From Cryptomeria japonica (lineage: Eukaryota; Streptophyta; Pinopsida; Cupressales; Cupressaceae): a stretch of 64,000 nucleotides of DNA. Shown piece by piece: positions 36,505-50,615 of the stretch. Within the stretch, counting starts at the first letter, position 1. Each line of letters begins with the position of its first letter. The position numbers were made by a program, and so were the translations under genes. Under the pieces are notes generated by a model. That model did no database searches and was not told the DNA's origin. It saw nothing but the letters and a program-made list of their open reading frames with translations. The stretch covers positions 234,406,733 to 234,470,732 of the forward strand of contig NC_081414.1 in assembly GCF_030272615.1 (NCBI RefSeq), read 5' to 3'.

Positions 36505-37041
36505 TGTTGGAATTTTGAGTTTGTTTGGCATTTTGCATAGAGATTGCATTAATTACATGTTGTCATTGATGTCAATTGAACCGGTAGAAGGTATTCATGT
36601 TATTGTTGATATGGTTGTTTGTTATATTGGCTAGTAACCAATAAGAAGAGAGTTGTACAAGATGTTGTAACCAATGTATGTAAATTTTGTGAGTTGAACC
36701 GGAGAACTGGTGTGAATGGTTAAACCTTTATATGTAATGTAACCAGTAAACCCTATCAGCTGCTAAACCCTAACCAATCAAGTTTGTTGGTTTATTATCT
36801 AATGAGTGGTAATGATGGAGACACTTGTGATCATTGTATTAGGATAAATTCAAATTGGTTTGGCTTGTTTGCTTATTGTCTAGGAAAGGAGCAAAGTGGA
36901 TTGCATTTAATGCACAGTGTGTGATGAGTTACAAAATCTAATGGAGCGGTGATCATGTAGCGGTTGGAATTGTCTTGAAGAATGTGAAGAGATTGTTATG
37001 ATTTCTAATGGTCAAGATTGAACCAATTTGTTTGTAATCTC
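36505..37041 (+). mobile_element. Copia A LTR 2, left part
   Basis: Starts TGTTGGAATTTTGAG after the polypurine tract. It is interrupted after TTTGTAATCTC by copia B and resumes at 43778 with AATGATGAGAATTAGG. The last 5 bp (ATCTC, 37037-37041) are the left copy of the copia B target duplication. Confidence 0.9.
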
Positions 37042-37340
37042 TGTTGGAATATTTAATCTTTACTTGGCTTAGATTTATTTTTATTTAGTTTAGGATATTT
37101 GTTTAGAATTCCTACATGTAATTTGTCCTCTAGTACATGTGTGAGGATAAGTCATTTTTTTAATTTTCCTTTATTAAGGAATAATAGATTTTCTCCATAA
37201 GACGATGTGGACACATGACACACACATTTTATGAATGGTGGCATTCATAGATTTGGGAGTTACTTTGTAACTCCTCTCATCATCTCTATTTAAGAGATGT
37301 CTCCTCTCTCATTTCTTCTTAATGACAATATTGTAAAGAG

Positions 37341-37403
<63 letters not shown>

Positions 37404-37592
37404 AGGCATTGCCTCATTCATAATATCACAAGGGGTTTTTCTTTTATTTTCCCCTTTCAAAAGTTCTTGTGCCTCCTTCTTCACATTTGGGTGATTGCTT
37501 CAAGGTTTTTGCATTTCTCTTGGTAACATTTACTTCATCAATAAACTTACTTGGATTTTGATTTTCTTTCCTTTCTCTTGTATTTATTTTCA
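37042..37592 (+). mobile_element. Copia B 5' LTR
   Basis: TGTTGGAATATTTAATC ... TATTTATTTTCA, 551 bp. A TATA-like CTATTTAAGAG at about 37286 precedes CTCCTCTCTC and a (CT)n tract at 37342-37398. This fits a core promoter with a pyrimidine-rich transcribed leader, by position only. Confidence 0.9.
37342..37398. repeat. (CT)n microsatellite in copia B 5' LTR
   Basis: About 28 CT units; the same site in the 3' LTR has about 32 (43516-43579). The tract was present in the parent element and has since changed length. Confidence 0.95.
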
Positions 37593-37604
37593 TGGTATCA
37601 GAGT
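37593..37604 (+). other. Copia B primer-binding site
   Basis: TGGTATCAGAGT directly follows the LTR CA end and matches the initiator-Met tRNA-type site TGGTATCAGAGC in 11 of 12 bases. It would prime minus-strand DNA synthesis. Confidence 0.9.
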
Positions 37605-39096
<1,492 letters not shown>

Positions 39097-42000
39097 ATGT
39101 CTACTTTAATTCCCGAAATTAAGTTAAATAGTAGTAATTATCATTCATGAAAAACACATCTCTTTTATTTTTCGTTTCAAACACCTTTTGGATGTTGCTA
39201 CTGATAAAACCTCTCAGCCCGCTACAACTGCTCCTCAAGCTGACCAAGACAGGTGGAAGGCTCAAAATGAGGAAGCACTTGGTTTAATTGGTATTTCAAT
39301 GGTTCTTGATTTGTATGTTCTAATTGGAAATTATACAAAAGCGTATGAAGCTTGGGAAATTTTAATAACAACTTATGATAGCTCAAATGAATCTCAAAAA
39401 ATTCAGCTTCAAGATCAACTTGAAGATTTCAAGTATACAGATTTTAAAACTATGGATGAATTCTTATTAAAGTTTGATTCTGTTAATAGTCAATTAACTG
39501 GTTTAGGAGTTACTCTAGTTGGTTTATGTTTAATTCATCTTATTCTTAAAAAATGTCTTCCTCGTCAATTTCAACAATTTATTACGAATATTCATGCTCA
39601 ACTTGCTATTCCTAGTTTAGCTACTCAATTAACTTATGATATTTTTCATAATTTATTATATCAAGAGGAAGCTAAATTAATTCAATTTGGTACTCTTAAA
39701 AGTAGTGAACATGCTTTTATGTCTAAAAACCAAAATCATAATAATAATTTTAGATCCAATAATAATAATCATAATCATAATAATAATCACAAATATTCTA
39801 ATTATCAATCTTATTCTAAATCCTATCATAACAATTCTCATAATAATAATCATAATAATACATACAATAATCAAAGGAATAATTCTCAAACAAGACCCCA
39901 TTGCACATATTGTGGGAAAAATGGTCATATTACTAATAATTGTTTTAAGAAGCAAAATGGTAAAAAGCCCATGAACCAAAATAATCAAAATAATCAACAT
40001 AAACCTCATTATAAGAAAGGTAATAATAATGGCAATTCATCTCGTCATGCATTTACATGTACTTATAAGGTTTCTCAACCACTTGAGTGGATTATTGATT
40101 CTACTGCATCTCAGCATGTTACTTCTCATAAAGAATGTTTTGAATCTTTGCATCCTGATACTTATAATATTCATGTTCAATTAGCTAATAATCATAGTTG
40201 CAAAGTTGAAGCTATTGGTGATGTGAATGTTCTTAATGGGAAATTACATGATGTTCTTTATGTTCCTGAATTAAAATCAATTTTGATTTCAATTCCTAAA
40301 CTTTGTCAAGATTATAAGATTATCTTTTATAGGGGCATGTGTTATATCATTGATCCAAAAACTAATCATGTTATTGCTACTGCTAAAATGGATAGTGATA
40401 ACTTATTCAAGTTCTATGAATTTGCTCCTACAAAGTATTCCTTTCTTACTACTGTTGATTTTATTATATGTCATGAAAGACTTGGCCATCTCAATTCTGA
40501 TTATATTTCATTGATGCAAAAAGCAAATATGGTTGATGGATTGCCTACTATTGTTCCTTCTCAAATTTTTTGTAATGGTTGCATGAGTGGTAAGATGCAT
40601 AGGGAACCCTTTCCTCATGGTCAATCTTGGAGGGAATATACTAAATTGCATTTAGTTCATAGTGATCTCTTGGGTCCCATGGAGAATCCCTCCATCCAAG
40701 GTTCAAGGTATGCTCTTACCTTTGTTGATGATTTTTCAAGGAGAACATGGATATATTTCCTTCATAGTAAGGATCAAGTGCTTGATGTGTTTACTGAATT
40801 TCATATGTTTGTAGAAAGGCAATCTGGTTCTAAAATCAAGATTCTTCGTACTGACAATGGAAGAGAATATGTCAATAATGCATTTAATGCTTATTTAAAA
40901 TCTTTTGGAATTAAACATGAGCTTACCATTGCCTATACACCACAACAAAATGATGTGGCAGAATGGAAGCATAGGACAATTGTTGAAATGGCTAGATGTT
41001 TATTGCATGCAAAAAATATGGATTACAAGTTTTGGGCTGAAGCTATGGCTTGTGCAACTTATTTAATTAATAGAACACCTATCAAAGCCTTAAAGGATAA
41101 AACTCCTAAAGAAGTTTGGTCTGGTAGAAAGCCCAATTTGCAGAATTTAAGAATTTTTGGTTCCATAGCTTATGTTCACAAACCTAAGGAGAAAAGAAAA
41201 AAAATTAGATGCTAAATCTTCTCCTTTTATTTTTGTTGGTTATGATGAAAATACTAAAGGTTGTAGAGTTTACAATCCTATTACTAACAAGGTAAAATTT
41301 GCAAGAGATGTTTGTATTGCATAAAAAGGCATTCATGATTGTTCTAAAGTGGAGGATGATGAACTTGCTCAAAGCAAAGTTGTGCTTGTGGAGGACCAAC
41401 CTCCTTCTCTTAACCCTACTCCTAATGCATCTCTTTCTATTCCTTCTAGTGATAGTGATGATGATAATAATAACTCTAATCCTCATGACTCTTCTTCTAG
41501 TGATGAATCCATTACTTCTAAAAGAAGACCTAAATGGTTTTAAATCTTTAATTAAAGATAGTGATGAATACTTAGCTAGAATGGATAGACTTCAAGCTAG
41601 AAGAGTTAATTATTGTAATTATGCTTTAATGACTACTATTATGATTTCTAATGATCCTAAAACATTTGATCAAGCTAAAAATCAACCACATTGGCAAAAA
41701 GCAATGAAGGAAGAAAATGATACTTTAATTTCTAACCAAACTTGGGATTTAGCTCCCTTGCCTCATGGTAAAAATATTGTTTCTTGCAAGTGGCTTTATA
41801 AAACTAAATTGAATGCTAATAATCAAGTTAGTAAATTTAAAGCTAGATTAGTTGCTAGAGGTTTTTCTCAAATTGAAGGTTTAGATTACTGAAACTTTTG
41901 CTCCTGTTGCTAAAATGCCTACAATTAAACTTGTACTTTCTTTGGCTTCTAGAATGAATTGGCCTATTCACCAAATGGATGTTGAAAGTGTTTTTCTTAA

Positions 42001-43063
42001 TGGTGATTTACATGAGGAAATTTATATGTCTCAAGCTCCTGGTTTTATTAAAGAAGGTAATGCACACTTAGTTTGTAAATTAAAGAAATCAATTTATGGA
42101 TTAAAGCAATCTCCTAGGGAGTGGTATTCAAAGATTAATGCATTCTTTCTTTCTCAAGGCTTTATTAGAAGTAAAAATGATCCTAACTTGTATGTTAAAC
42201 ATAGTGAATATGATATTATCATTATTATCTTGTATGTAGATGATTTGATTCTTACTTCAAGTTCTAATACTTTGATTTCTGATATTAAGTTTCAACTTAA
42301 TCAAAAATTTCAAATGACCGATTTAGGTCTTTTACATTATTTCTTAGTAATGCAAATTTGGTAAACCTCTAAAGGAATTTTCTTATCTCAACGTAAATAT
42401 GCTCAATATCTCATAGATAAGTTTAAAATGAATGATGCTCACCATGTTTCAATTCCTATTGAATTAGGCACTAAGTTAATGCTTGATATGAAAACTCCTC
42501 TTGTTGATCCTACTTTGTATAGATAATTAGTTGGAAGTTTGAATTATTTAACTCTTACTAGGCCAAATATTGCTTATAGTGTTGGTTTGGTTTCAAGATT
42601 CATGTCTAAACCTCAACAAACACACTTTAAAGTTGCTAAAAGAATTTTAAGATATATTAAAGGAACTATTAATGTAGGTTTGTTTTATGATGCAAATTCT
42701 GATTTTACTTTAAATGGTTTTACTGATTCCGATCTAGGTGGAGATGCCAATGATGGGAAATCTACTTGTGGTTATTGTTTTTTTGTTGGTTCAGGAGCAA
42801 TTTCTTGGAATAGTAAAAAGCAACAATCTACCTCTCTTGGATCCACTGAAGCTGAGTACAAAGGACGCACTAATGCTTCCAAGGAAGCCTTGTGGCTTAG
42901 AAGACTACTTGAAGATTTGGGTCTACCTCAACATGAACCAACTCCATTGTATTGTGACAACCAAAGTGCCATTGCCTCGGCTAAAAATCTAGTTTTCCAT
43001 GCAAGGACAAAACACATTGCTCTCGAACACCACTTTATTAGAGAACAAATTGAAGACAAATAA
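39097..43063 (+). pseudogene. Copia B gag-pol polyprotein, broken
   Basis: Gag most likely begins at ATG 39097 (MSTLIPEIKLNSSNYHS). The next codon is TGA (39148) where this family normally has Trp, and a shift before 39188 leads into a 675-codon open frame. That frame has a UBN2-type gag, an Asn/His-rich linker, an intact zinc knuckle (CTYCGKNGHITNNC, 39902-39943), a protease with DSTAS instead of the usual DSGAS (40097), the pre-integrase HH-CC domain, and the integrase core (HSD, RTDNG, VAEWKHR). Shifts near 41205, 41540 and 41890 and stops at about 41320, 42361 and 42523 break the rest. RT retains YVDD (42233). RNase H keeps FTDSD, TEAEY and YCDNQSA and ends at TAA 43063. Confidence 0.9.
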
Positions 43064-43216
43064 GTTTAACTCCTCTATTGCAAGGGGGAAGACCAAGTTA
43101 CAAATATTTTGACCAAGCCACTTTATAAAGAAAAGTTCCAATTTCATTGAAAAATCTTGGATTGCAACCCATTGAAGGGGTTGATGTAAACTCCCCAAGT
43201 AAAGCTTAAGGGGGGG
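43064..43216 (+). mobile_element. Copia B 3' internal end and polypurine tract
   Basis: Short stretch of decayed pol C-terminus (TNILTKPLY-like) and the tract AAAGCTTAAGGGGGGG (43201-43216) immediately before the 3' LTR. Confidence 0.8.
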
Positions 43217-43513
43217 TGTTAGAATATTTAATCTTTACTTGGCTTAGGTTTATTTGTATTTAGTTTAGGATATTCCTTTGGAATTCCTACATGTAATTTG
43301 TCCTCTAGTACATGTGTGAGGACAAGTCATTTCTTTTATTTTCCTTTATTAAGGAATATTAGATTTCCTCCATAAGAGGATGTGGACACATGGCACACAC
43401 ATTTTATGAATGGTGGCATTCATAGATTTGGGAGTTACTTTGTAACTCCTCTCCTCATCTCTATTTAAGAGATGTCTCCTCTCTCATTTCTTCTTAATGG
43501 AAATATTGTAAAG

Positions 43514-43584
<71 letters not shown>

Positions 43585-43772
43585 AGGCATTGCCTCATTC
43601 ATAATATCACAATGGGTTTTTCTTTGCTTTTCCCCTTTCAAAAGTTCTTGTGCCTCCTTCTTCACATTTGGGTGATTGCTTTAAGGTTTTTGCATTCTCT
43701 TGGTAACATTTACTTCATCAATAAACTTACTTGGATTTTGTTTTTCTTTCCTTGCTCTTATATTTCCTTTTA
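43217..43772 (+). mobile_element. Copia B 3' LTR
   Basis: TGTTAGAATATTTAATC (second G to A relative to the 5' LTR) to about 43772. The terminal CA is eroded to A. It includes the (CT)n tract 43516-43579 and the CTATTTAAGAG TATA-like box. Followed by the right ATCTC of the target duplication. Confidence 0.9.
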
Positions 43773-43777
43773 ATCTC

Positions 43778-44642
43778 AATGATGAGAATTAGGTTTTTGT
43801 TGTGTTACCGACCTAATTGATTTGTATTTAAGGTTGATGAAGTTGTTTGTAAAGTTTGTTGGCAAGGTTGATAGAAAACCTATTGAGTGTGTGGTTGCCT
43901 AACCAGTGAATGGATCTGCACTTTGAGTGAAGGCAGATTGAAGCTTAGAAGGATCTGATCAAGCAAAGATAGTGCTACTCAGACAAATCAAGAAAACCTG
44001 TTGTTTTCTAACAATTACAATAGAAGTAAAATCCCTTAACCGGGTAAGCTCTAACAAGCTTGGTTACTCATTAAATCTTCTAACAAGATGGTCCATTAGC
44101 TTGGATTCTTAAATCCTCTAGTGAGGTTACTCCTAACAAGGTCATGTGCTTCTAACAAGGCATATTTGTAAATCCCTAACCGGTTGATTCCTAACTAGAA
44201 TTAGTTCTTAACAGGACTTATTGTAAATCTCTAATAGGCTTTGGCACCTAACATAGCGAACTTAGAAAGAGTTTAGATAGCTATCCTTGTGAGTCCCATC
44301 TAACTGTGGTTTTTACCTATTTGGGTTTTCCACATATAAACATTTGTGTCAAGTGGTGAATGATTTTGTGGTTGTGATCTTATTTGTTGATTTGATTAAT
44401 TTATGATAAGGCATGTTAAGTATAAGCATTGAGAGATTAATATGTTGAGTTATGTTAAAGTTGGCATAACAATTAAACTGATTAATGTCAAGTATTCCTA
44501 TGAATATTGATCTTGACTGAGATATGTTTACTTTGTTTCACTGAGTTTGAGTTTCAGAACTTTGTATCAGTTTTTTAATATACTGATTCCCCCCCCCCCT
44601 CTCATTATTCTACCGGATACTTATTATTTCATCATACCATCA
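43778..44642 (+). mobile_element. Copia A LTR 2, right part
   Basis: Resumes LTR 2 exactly where it was interrupted at 37041. It carries the GTGGTTTTTACC / GGGTTTTCCACATATAA block (about 44308-44338) and a C run (44589-44599), and ends CATACCATCA at 44642, where the A2 primer site begins. Confidence 0.9.
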
Positions 44643-44713
44643 ATTTGTATTAGAGCTTCTCGGGTCCTCTTAATCTAAAAGCCTAACAGCTTGAGGAAAA
44701 GATCTTGTAGATC

Positions 44714-47700
44714 ATGATGAAGAGAGAAGGTCTGAAGTTTAACAAAGACAAGTATAGAATATGAAGTGACACAATGAAAGATTTACTTTAAGAGTCTTGG
44801 CAGTTAGTATTGGGATCATATAGAACATAAGTATACTACACCTCCTAGACCCCTGAATGATGATTAGAAGAAAGAACATCAAGAAAATCACTAGGCACTA
44901 CAAGCTATTATCAGTTCCCTATTTGATGCTGAATATGTCGATGTTCATGGTCTTAAAACTGCATATGAAGTATGGAAGAATCTTGAAGATATCTATAGCG
45001 GTGATGAGCATGTCAAGATTGCTAAAGAAAAGAGTTTAAGAGGCAAATTTGAGGACATGAGAATGTCTGAAGGTGCGAACATTTAGCAACTTGGTCAAAG
45101 GATCAAAGAGATAGTTGGAGAGATAAAGAGTGCAGGAGGGAAAGTGGAGGAGGCCACAGTAATCAATAAGGTACTGAGAACCCTATTACCAGTCTATTCT
45201 ATCCGAGTTGCATCTATTCAGGAGTTGACATCCATTGACAAGACAAAGGTAACTCTTGACTATTTTTTGGCAAACTTACTACTTTTGAACTAAATGGCTA
45301 TGATGGTAGTATACAGAAATTAGAATCTACATTTAGAGATTGTCTTTAACCCATTTGTGAGAAGAAGTAGAGATACCGGTCATAGTTATGAATCTAGATC
45401 CAACATAGATTGATGATGAAGACAACTTAGTGGAACTTGAAGCATTGTTGGAAAAATGTATTCCTAGAGGCACTAGTAAATATAGAGGTAAGCTACCTTT
45501 AAAATGTTTTGCATGCAACAAGATTGGTCATATAGCAGTAAACTGCCCTAATGGTGAAAATGATTACAAGAGAGAGAAATTTAAGAAGTACAAGGGTAAA
45601 GGCAAATGGGATTGTCTTGTAGCTATTGACAGTGGTATTACTGATGATGATGTTAGTGAAGATATTGTTTTTGTAGCAATTAAGGAAGAAGTATCAGATC
45701 AGAAGGCACTACTATCCAGAATGGATAACTTTGATGATTGGATCATTGATAGTGGTTGTTCACATCACATGACCAGTGATCAGAGAAAATTTCTTTCCCT
45801 AAAGGAATTCGATGGCAGTGTTGTCGGATTTGGCAATGACTCACCCTGTATGGTAAAATGTAAAAGAGTTATTTCTCTTAATGGGAAGAGCAGTGTTGAT
45901 GATGTTTATTGGGTTGAAGGCCTAAAACACAATCTGTTAAGTGTGGCACAACTTAATGACAAAGGTTACCCACTGGAGTTTAGAAATGGTAAATGCAAAA
46001 TCTTTGACAACAAAGGTGAATTGATTGCAACCGACAAACATACCAGAGGTAATCTATTTCATCTCAATCCTAAAGTAAGCAACTATTTGATTACAAAACT
46101 AGATGATAGCTGGCTTTGGCATAGGAGATTTTGTCATATAAATTTTAACAATATTATTAAAGTAAGCAAGTCTAAGACAGTAAGAGGTATGCCTCAGCTA
46201 GACAAACCAGTTAATGCTCTTTGTAAAGAATGTCAACTAGGAAAGATGACTTATTCAACTTTCAAGAGAAATTCCTTCTCAGAAGAGCACTTGTTAGATT
46301 TGGTTCATACAGACCTATGTGGACCAATAAGAACAAGAAGCATTCAAGGTGGCAGATACTTCATGATCTTCACTGATGATTATTCAGTGATGATGTGGGT
46401 CACATTCTTGAAGGATAAGAATGAAGCTTTTGGCAAATTCAAGGCATTCAAAGCCTTAGCTAAGAAAGAGAGTGGCAAAAAGATAAAATGTCTAAGAATA
46501 GATCAAGGTGGTGAATTCACTTCTACGGAGTTCACTAAATATTATGATGATAATGGTATCAAGTGGCAACTTTCTGCACCAAGGACACCACAGCAGAATG
46601 GTATAGTCGAGAGAAACAATCGGTCAGTGGTTGAAGCTGCTAGAACTATATTGATACAAGGAGGTGTATCAAAAACATTTTGGAAAGAAGTTGTAAGTAC
46701 AGTTGTCTACATAATGAACTGAGTGCTGGTAAAAAGAGGAAAGGACAAAACCCCATATGAGTACTGGTATGGGAGATCACCTAATGTTAGATATTTTAAA
46801 ATATTTGGTAGAAAATATTTTATTAAAAGAGGTGACTACATAAGCATGTTTTAAGCTAAGAGTGATGAAGGCATATTTCTTGGCTATTCCACCAATAGTA
46901 AGGCCTATAAATGCTTCAACAACCGGACACAAAAAATTGTTGAGAGTGTTGATGTTCGTGTAGATGAATGTCTTGAAATATCAGAAAGAACCAGTTCTAA
47001 CAAGAAGGATGAAGATCCTTGAATTTTACTTTAAGAGCTAGAAACTGTTAAATTAGAAACTAGTAAATAAAATCGCAATGTACTCGTTCAACCAGAACAA
47101 ATAAATTCAGAGGAAGATGACAATGAAGAAGCTAAACCTGAAGAGAATGATCATTTTATTCCTAGGTATGTGAGACTGAATCATAGTCCTAGACAAATAA
47201 TTGGGGATATGGATGCTGGAGTACTAACTAGAAGGAGAATAGGAGAAAACTCTTGCGTGATATCCACCTTTGAACCCAGAAATGCTAAAGAGGCATTTGG
47301 TGATGATCATTGGCTAAAAGCTATGGAGGAGGAGTTGGAACAAATTGAGAAGAACAACACTTGGACCCTTGTACCCCAACCGGTAAACAAGAATGTTATA
47401 GGTACTAAATGGGTATTCAAAAACAAGTTAAATGAAGATGGTGTTGTAATTCGCAATAAGGCAAGATTAGTATGCAAATGTTATGCGCAAGAAGAAGGAG
47501 AAGACTATGGAGAAAATTTTGCACCAATAGCAAGACTGGAAGGTGTCAAAACACTACTTGCATTTGCAGCTCATAAGAAGTTCAAAGCATACCAAATGGA
47601 TGTCAAGTCTGCATTCTTGAATGAGATACTAGAAGAAGAGGTTTATATAGAGCAGCCTGATGGTTATGCATTAACAAATAAGGAAGACATGGTATGCAAA

Positions 47701-48807
47701 TTGCATAAAGATTTTCATGGACTAAAGAAGGCACCCAGAGCATGGTATGAACGACTTCATACTCATCTTATGAAGATAGGCTTTGCTAGGACTAGTGATG
47801 ACACCAACATTTATCTCAAGTCTGGAGGAGATGATATACTAGTCAGCAAAGTATTTATAGATGACATTATATTTGGAGGAAATGATGACATGAGTAACTG
47901 TTTTGCAGATGAAATGGAGAATGAATTTGAGATGTCATTAGTAGGGGATATAAAAAATTTCATAGGCTTACAGATACATCAGATGAAGAATGGTATTTTC
48001 ATTACTCAATCCAAGTATATGAAGGAGGATTTGAAGACTTATGGTATGAGTGACTGTAAACCAGTTGGAACCCCAATGGTTACAAGTTGTAAATTGTCCA
48101 AGGAAGATGCATCTAAGTCTGTAGATGAAAAGGAATTCAGGTCAATGACTGGAAAACTACACTATGTTGTTCACAGTCGACCAGATATTGCCCATGCAGT
48201 TGGTATTATGGCTGGATTTCAGAAGAATCTAAAGGAGGCACATCTGATGGAAACTAAGGGAACCTTTAGATATCTAAAAGGTATTGTTGATTATGGATTA
48301 TGGTATCCATATGGTGGAGATTTTGACTTGGAGGCATACACAGATGCTGAATGGGTAGGAAATATTGATGACTGGAAGAGTACTACCGGTGGAGCATTCT
48401 TTCTAGAAGGAAGACTAGTCTCATGGAGTAGTAAAAAGTAGAGTTGCACTTCACAATCTACTACTGAAGCTGAATATGTAGCAACTTATATGAATTGCAC
48501 ACAAGCTATGTGGATGAGGCACATTTTGGAAGGTTTGAAGATGAAAATCTCAGAACCTATAAAGATGTTGTGTCATAATACAAGTGCAATAAACATTTCT
48601 AAAAATCATGTTTTGCACACAAGGACTAAGCACATTGAATTGAAATATCACTTCTTGAGGGAAAAAGTTCAAAGTAAAGATGTTATCTTGGAGCATGTTT
48701 CTACCAAGGAGCAGTTTGCGGATATCTTTACCAAACCTCTGCCTAAGACCACTTTTGAGTATCTTAAAAGGCAATTGGGGGTTGTCCCTCTTCATGAAGT
48801 CAGTTGA
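44714..48807 (+). pseudogene. Copia A2 gag-pol polyprotein, broken
   Basis: Same layout as A1, better preserved in pol. Starts at ATG 44714. Gag has several stops and frame changes up to about 45420. The zinc knuckle is intact (CFACNKIGHIAVNC, about 45508). Protease DSGCSHH, pre-integrase and integrase (HTDLCG, RIDQGG, GIVERNNR) are open to a stop near 46720. The integrase C-terminal region has further stops at about 46853, 47020, 47034 and 47068. From 47170 an open 423-codon frame carries RT (MDVKSAFLN; FIDDIIFGGND) and the first RNase H part to a TAG at 48439. The final part is open to 48807. As in A1, the RNase H CDN motif is CHN. Confidence 0.88.
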
Positions 48808-49189
48808 ACATGATTCTGATTGCATCAGTCCCTAAATTACTTGGAGAATTTTATATGGATTGGTGAAGGAGTGGATGTATTCCACAGGGGGAGCATCAAG
48901 TTGCAAAATGATGTTGATACACAGTGAGAGCAGAATTACATGTTTTACTTTCACTTTGGCATTGTTGTCAAAGGGGGAGAAGAATTATGTGATTGAAGAG
49001 AAGAATTATGTGTCTGACAAGGTGAATACTTGGTAATGTAAACCAGGATTCCTATTCACTAGCGGCGGGCTGAAGACACACAGAGCAAGGTGAATACTTA
49101 GTAATGTAAACCAGGATTCCTATTCACCAATCTTAGTAGCAATCAGAGGCATTGATATTTGTATTGCCATGAATGCCAAAGGGGGAGAT
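48808..49189 (+). mobile_element. Copia A2 3' non-coding region and PPT
   Basis: Same organisation as A1: GGGGGAGCATCAAG, CAAAGGGGGAGAAG, the 41-bp direct repeat pair (about 49019 and 49087), and the polypurine tract CCAAAGGGGGAGAT at 49176-49189. Confidence 0.8.
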
Positions 49190-50615
49190 TGTTGGGATTT
49201 TGAGTTTATTTGGCATTTTGCATAGAGATTGCATTAATTATATGTTGTCATTTATGTCAATTGAACCTATAAAAGGTATTCATGTTATTGTTTATATTGT
49301 TGTTTTTTATATTGGCTAGTAACTAGTAACCGGTGTATGTAAAGTTTATGAGTTGAACCGGTGAACCGGTGTGAAGGGTTAAACCTTTCTATGTAATGTA
49401 ACTGGTAAACCCTATCAGTTGTTAAACCCTAACTGATCAATTTTGTTGGTTTATTTTCTGATGAGTGGTAATGATGGAGACACATGTGATCACTCTATGA
49501 GGATAAATTCAAATTGGTTTGGCATGTTTGCTTATTGTCTAGGGAAGGAGAAAAGTGGATTGCATTTAATGCACAATGTGTGATGAGTTACAAAATCCAA
49601 TGGAGCATGTGATCATGTAGTGGTTGGAATTGTCTAGAAGAATGTGAGGAGATTGTTATGATTTCTAACGGTCAAGATTGTACCGACTTGTTTGTAATCT
49701 CGATGATGAGAATTAGGTTTTTGTTGTGTTACCAACCTAATTGATTTCTATTTAAGGTCGATGAAGTTGTTTGTTAAGGTTGTTGACATGGTTGGTAGAA
49801 AACCTATTGAGTGTGTAGTTGCCAAACTGGTGAATGGATCTGCACTTTGAGTGAAGGCAGACTGAAGGTTATAGAAGGATTTGATCAAGCAAAAGTAGTG
49901 TTATTCAAAAAGATCGACAAAACTGTTGTTTTCTAGCAATTACAACAGAAGTAAAATCTCTTAACTGGGTAAGCTCTAACAAGATTGGTTACTCATTAAA
50001 TCCTCTAACAAGGTGGTCCATTAGCTTGGATTCTTAAATCCTCTGGCAAGGTTACTCCTAACAAGGTATTGTGATTCTGACAAGGCATATTTGTAAAATC
50101 CCTTAATCGGGTGATTCCTAACTGGAATTAGTTCTTAACAGGACTTATTGTAAAGCTCTAACAAGCTTTGGCTCCCAACAGGGCGAACTTCGAAAGAGTT
50201 CAAATAGCTATCCTTGTGAGTCTCATCTCACTGTGGTTTTTACCTACTTGTTTTTTCCACGTATAAATATTTGTGTCAAGTGGTGAATGCTTTTGTGGTT
50301 GTGATCTTATTTATTGATTTGGTTAATCTCTGATAAGGCATGTTAAGTAGAAGCATTGAGAGATGAATATATTGAGTTATGATTAAGCATTGTTGATATT
50401 CACAAGATTGAAGTTGTTTACTGTTAAAGTTGTCATAATAGTTAAACTGGTTGATGTCAAAGTATTCTTATGAGTATTGACCTTGACTGAGATATGATTA
50501 CTTTGTTTGACTGAGGTTGAGTTTGGGAACTTTGTATTAGTTTTTCAGTGTACTGATTCACCCCCCCACCCCTCTTAGTATTCTACCAAATACTTATTCT
50601 TTCATCATACCATCA
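49190..50615 (+). mobile_element. Copia A LTR 3 (3')
   Basis: TGTTGGGATTTTGAG ... CATACCATCA. It lacks a ~30-bp piece (AAGAGAGTTGTACAAG...) present in LTRs 1 and 2 near 49330, and has the C run with an A interruption near 50561-50574. Followed directly by LINE-2 ORF1 sequence. Confidence 0.88.

Noticed and set aside
39188-39190. Copia B gag start at 39188
   Set aside because: The codon is TTG. The natural start is ATG 39097, separated by a stop and a frame change.
39677-40009. Minus-strand and alternate-frame Ile/Met-rich ORFs over the copia B gag linker
   Set aside because: Shadows of the AAT/CAT-rich Asn/His linker of gag; membrane-like composition is an artefact.
45430-45432. Independent protein starting at 45430 (and its A1 equivalent at 32758)
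   Set aside because: The codon is GTG inside the gag C-terminus; these are fragments of the copia A polyproteins.
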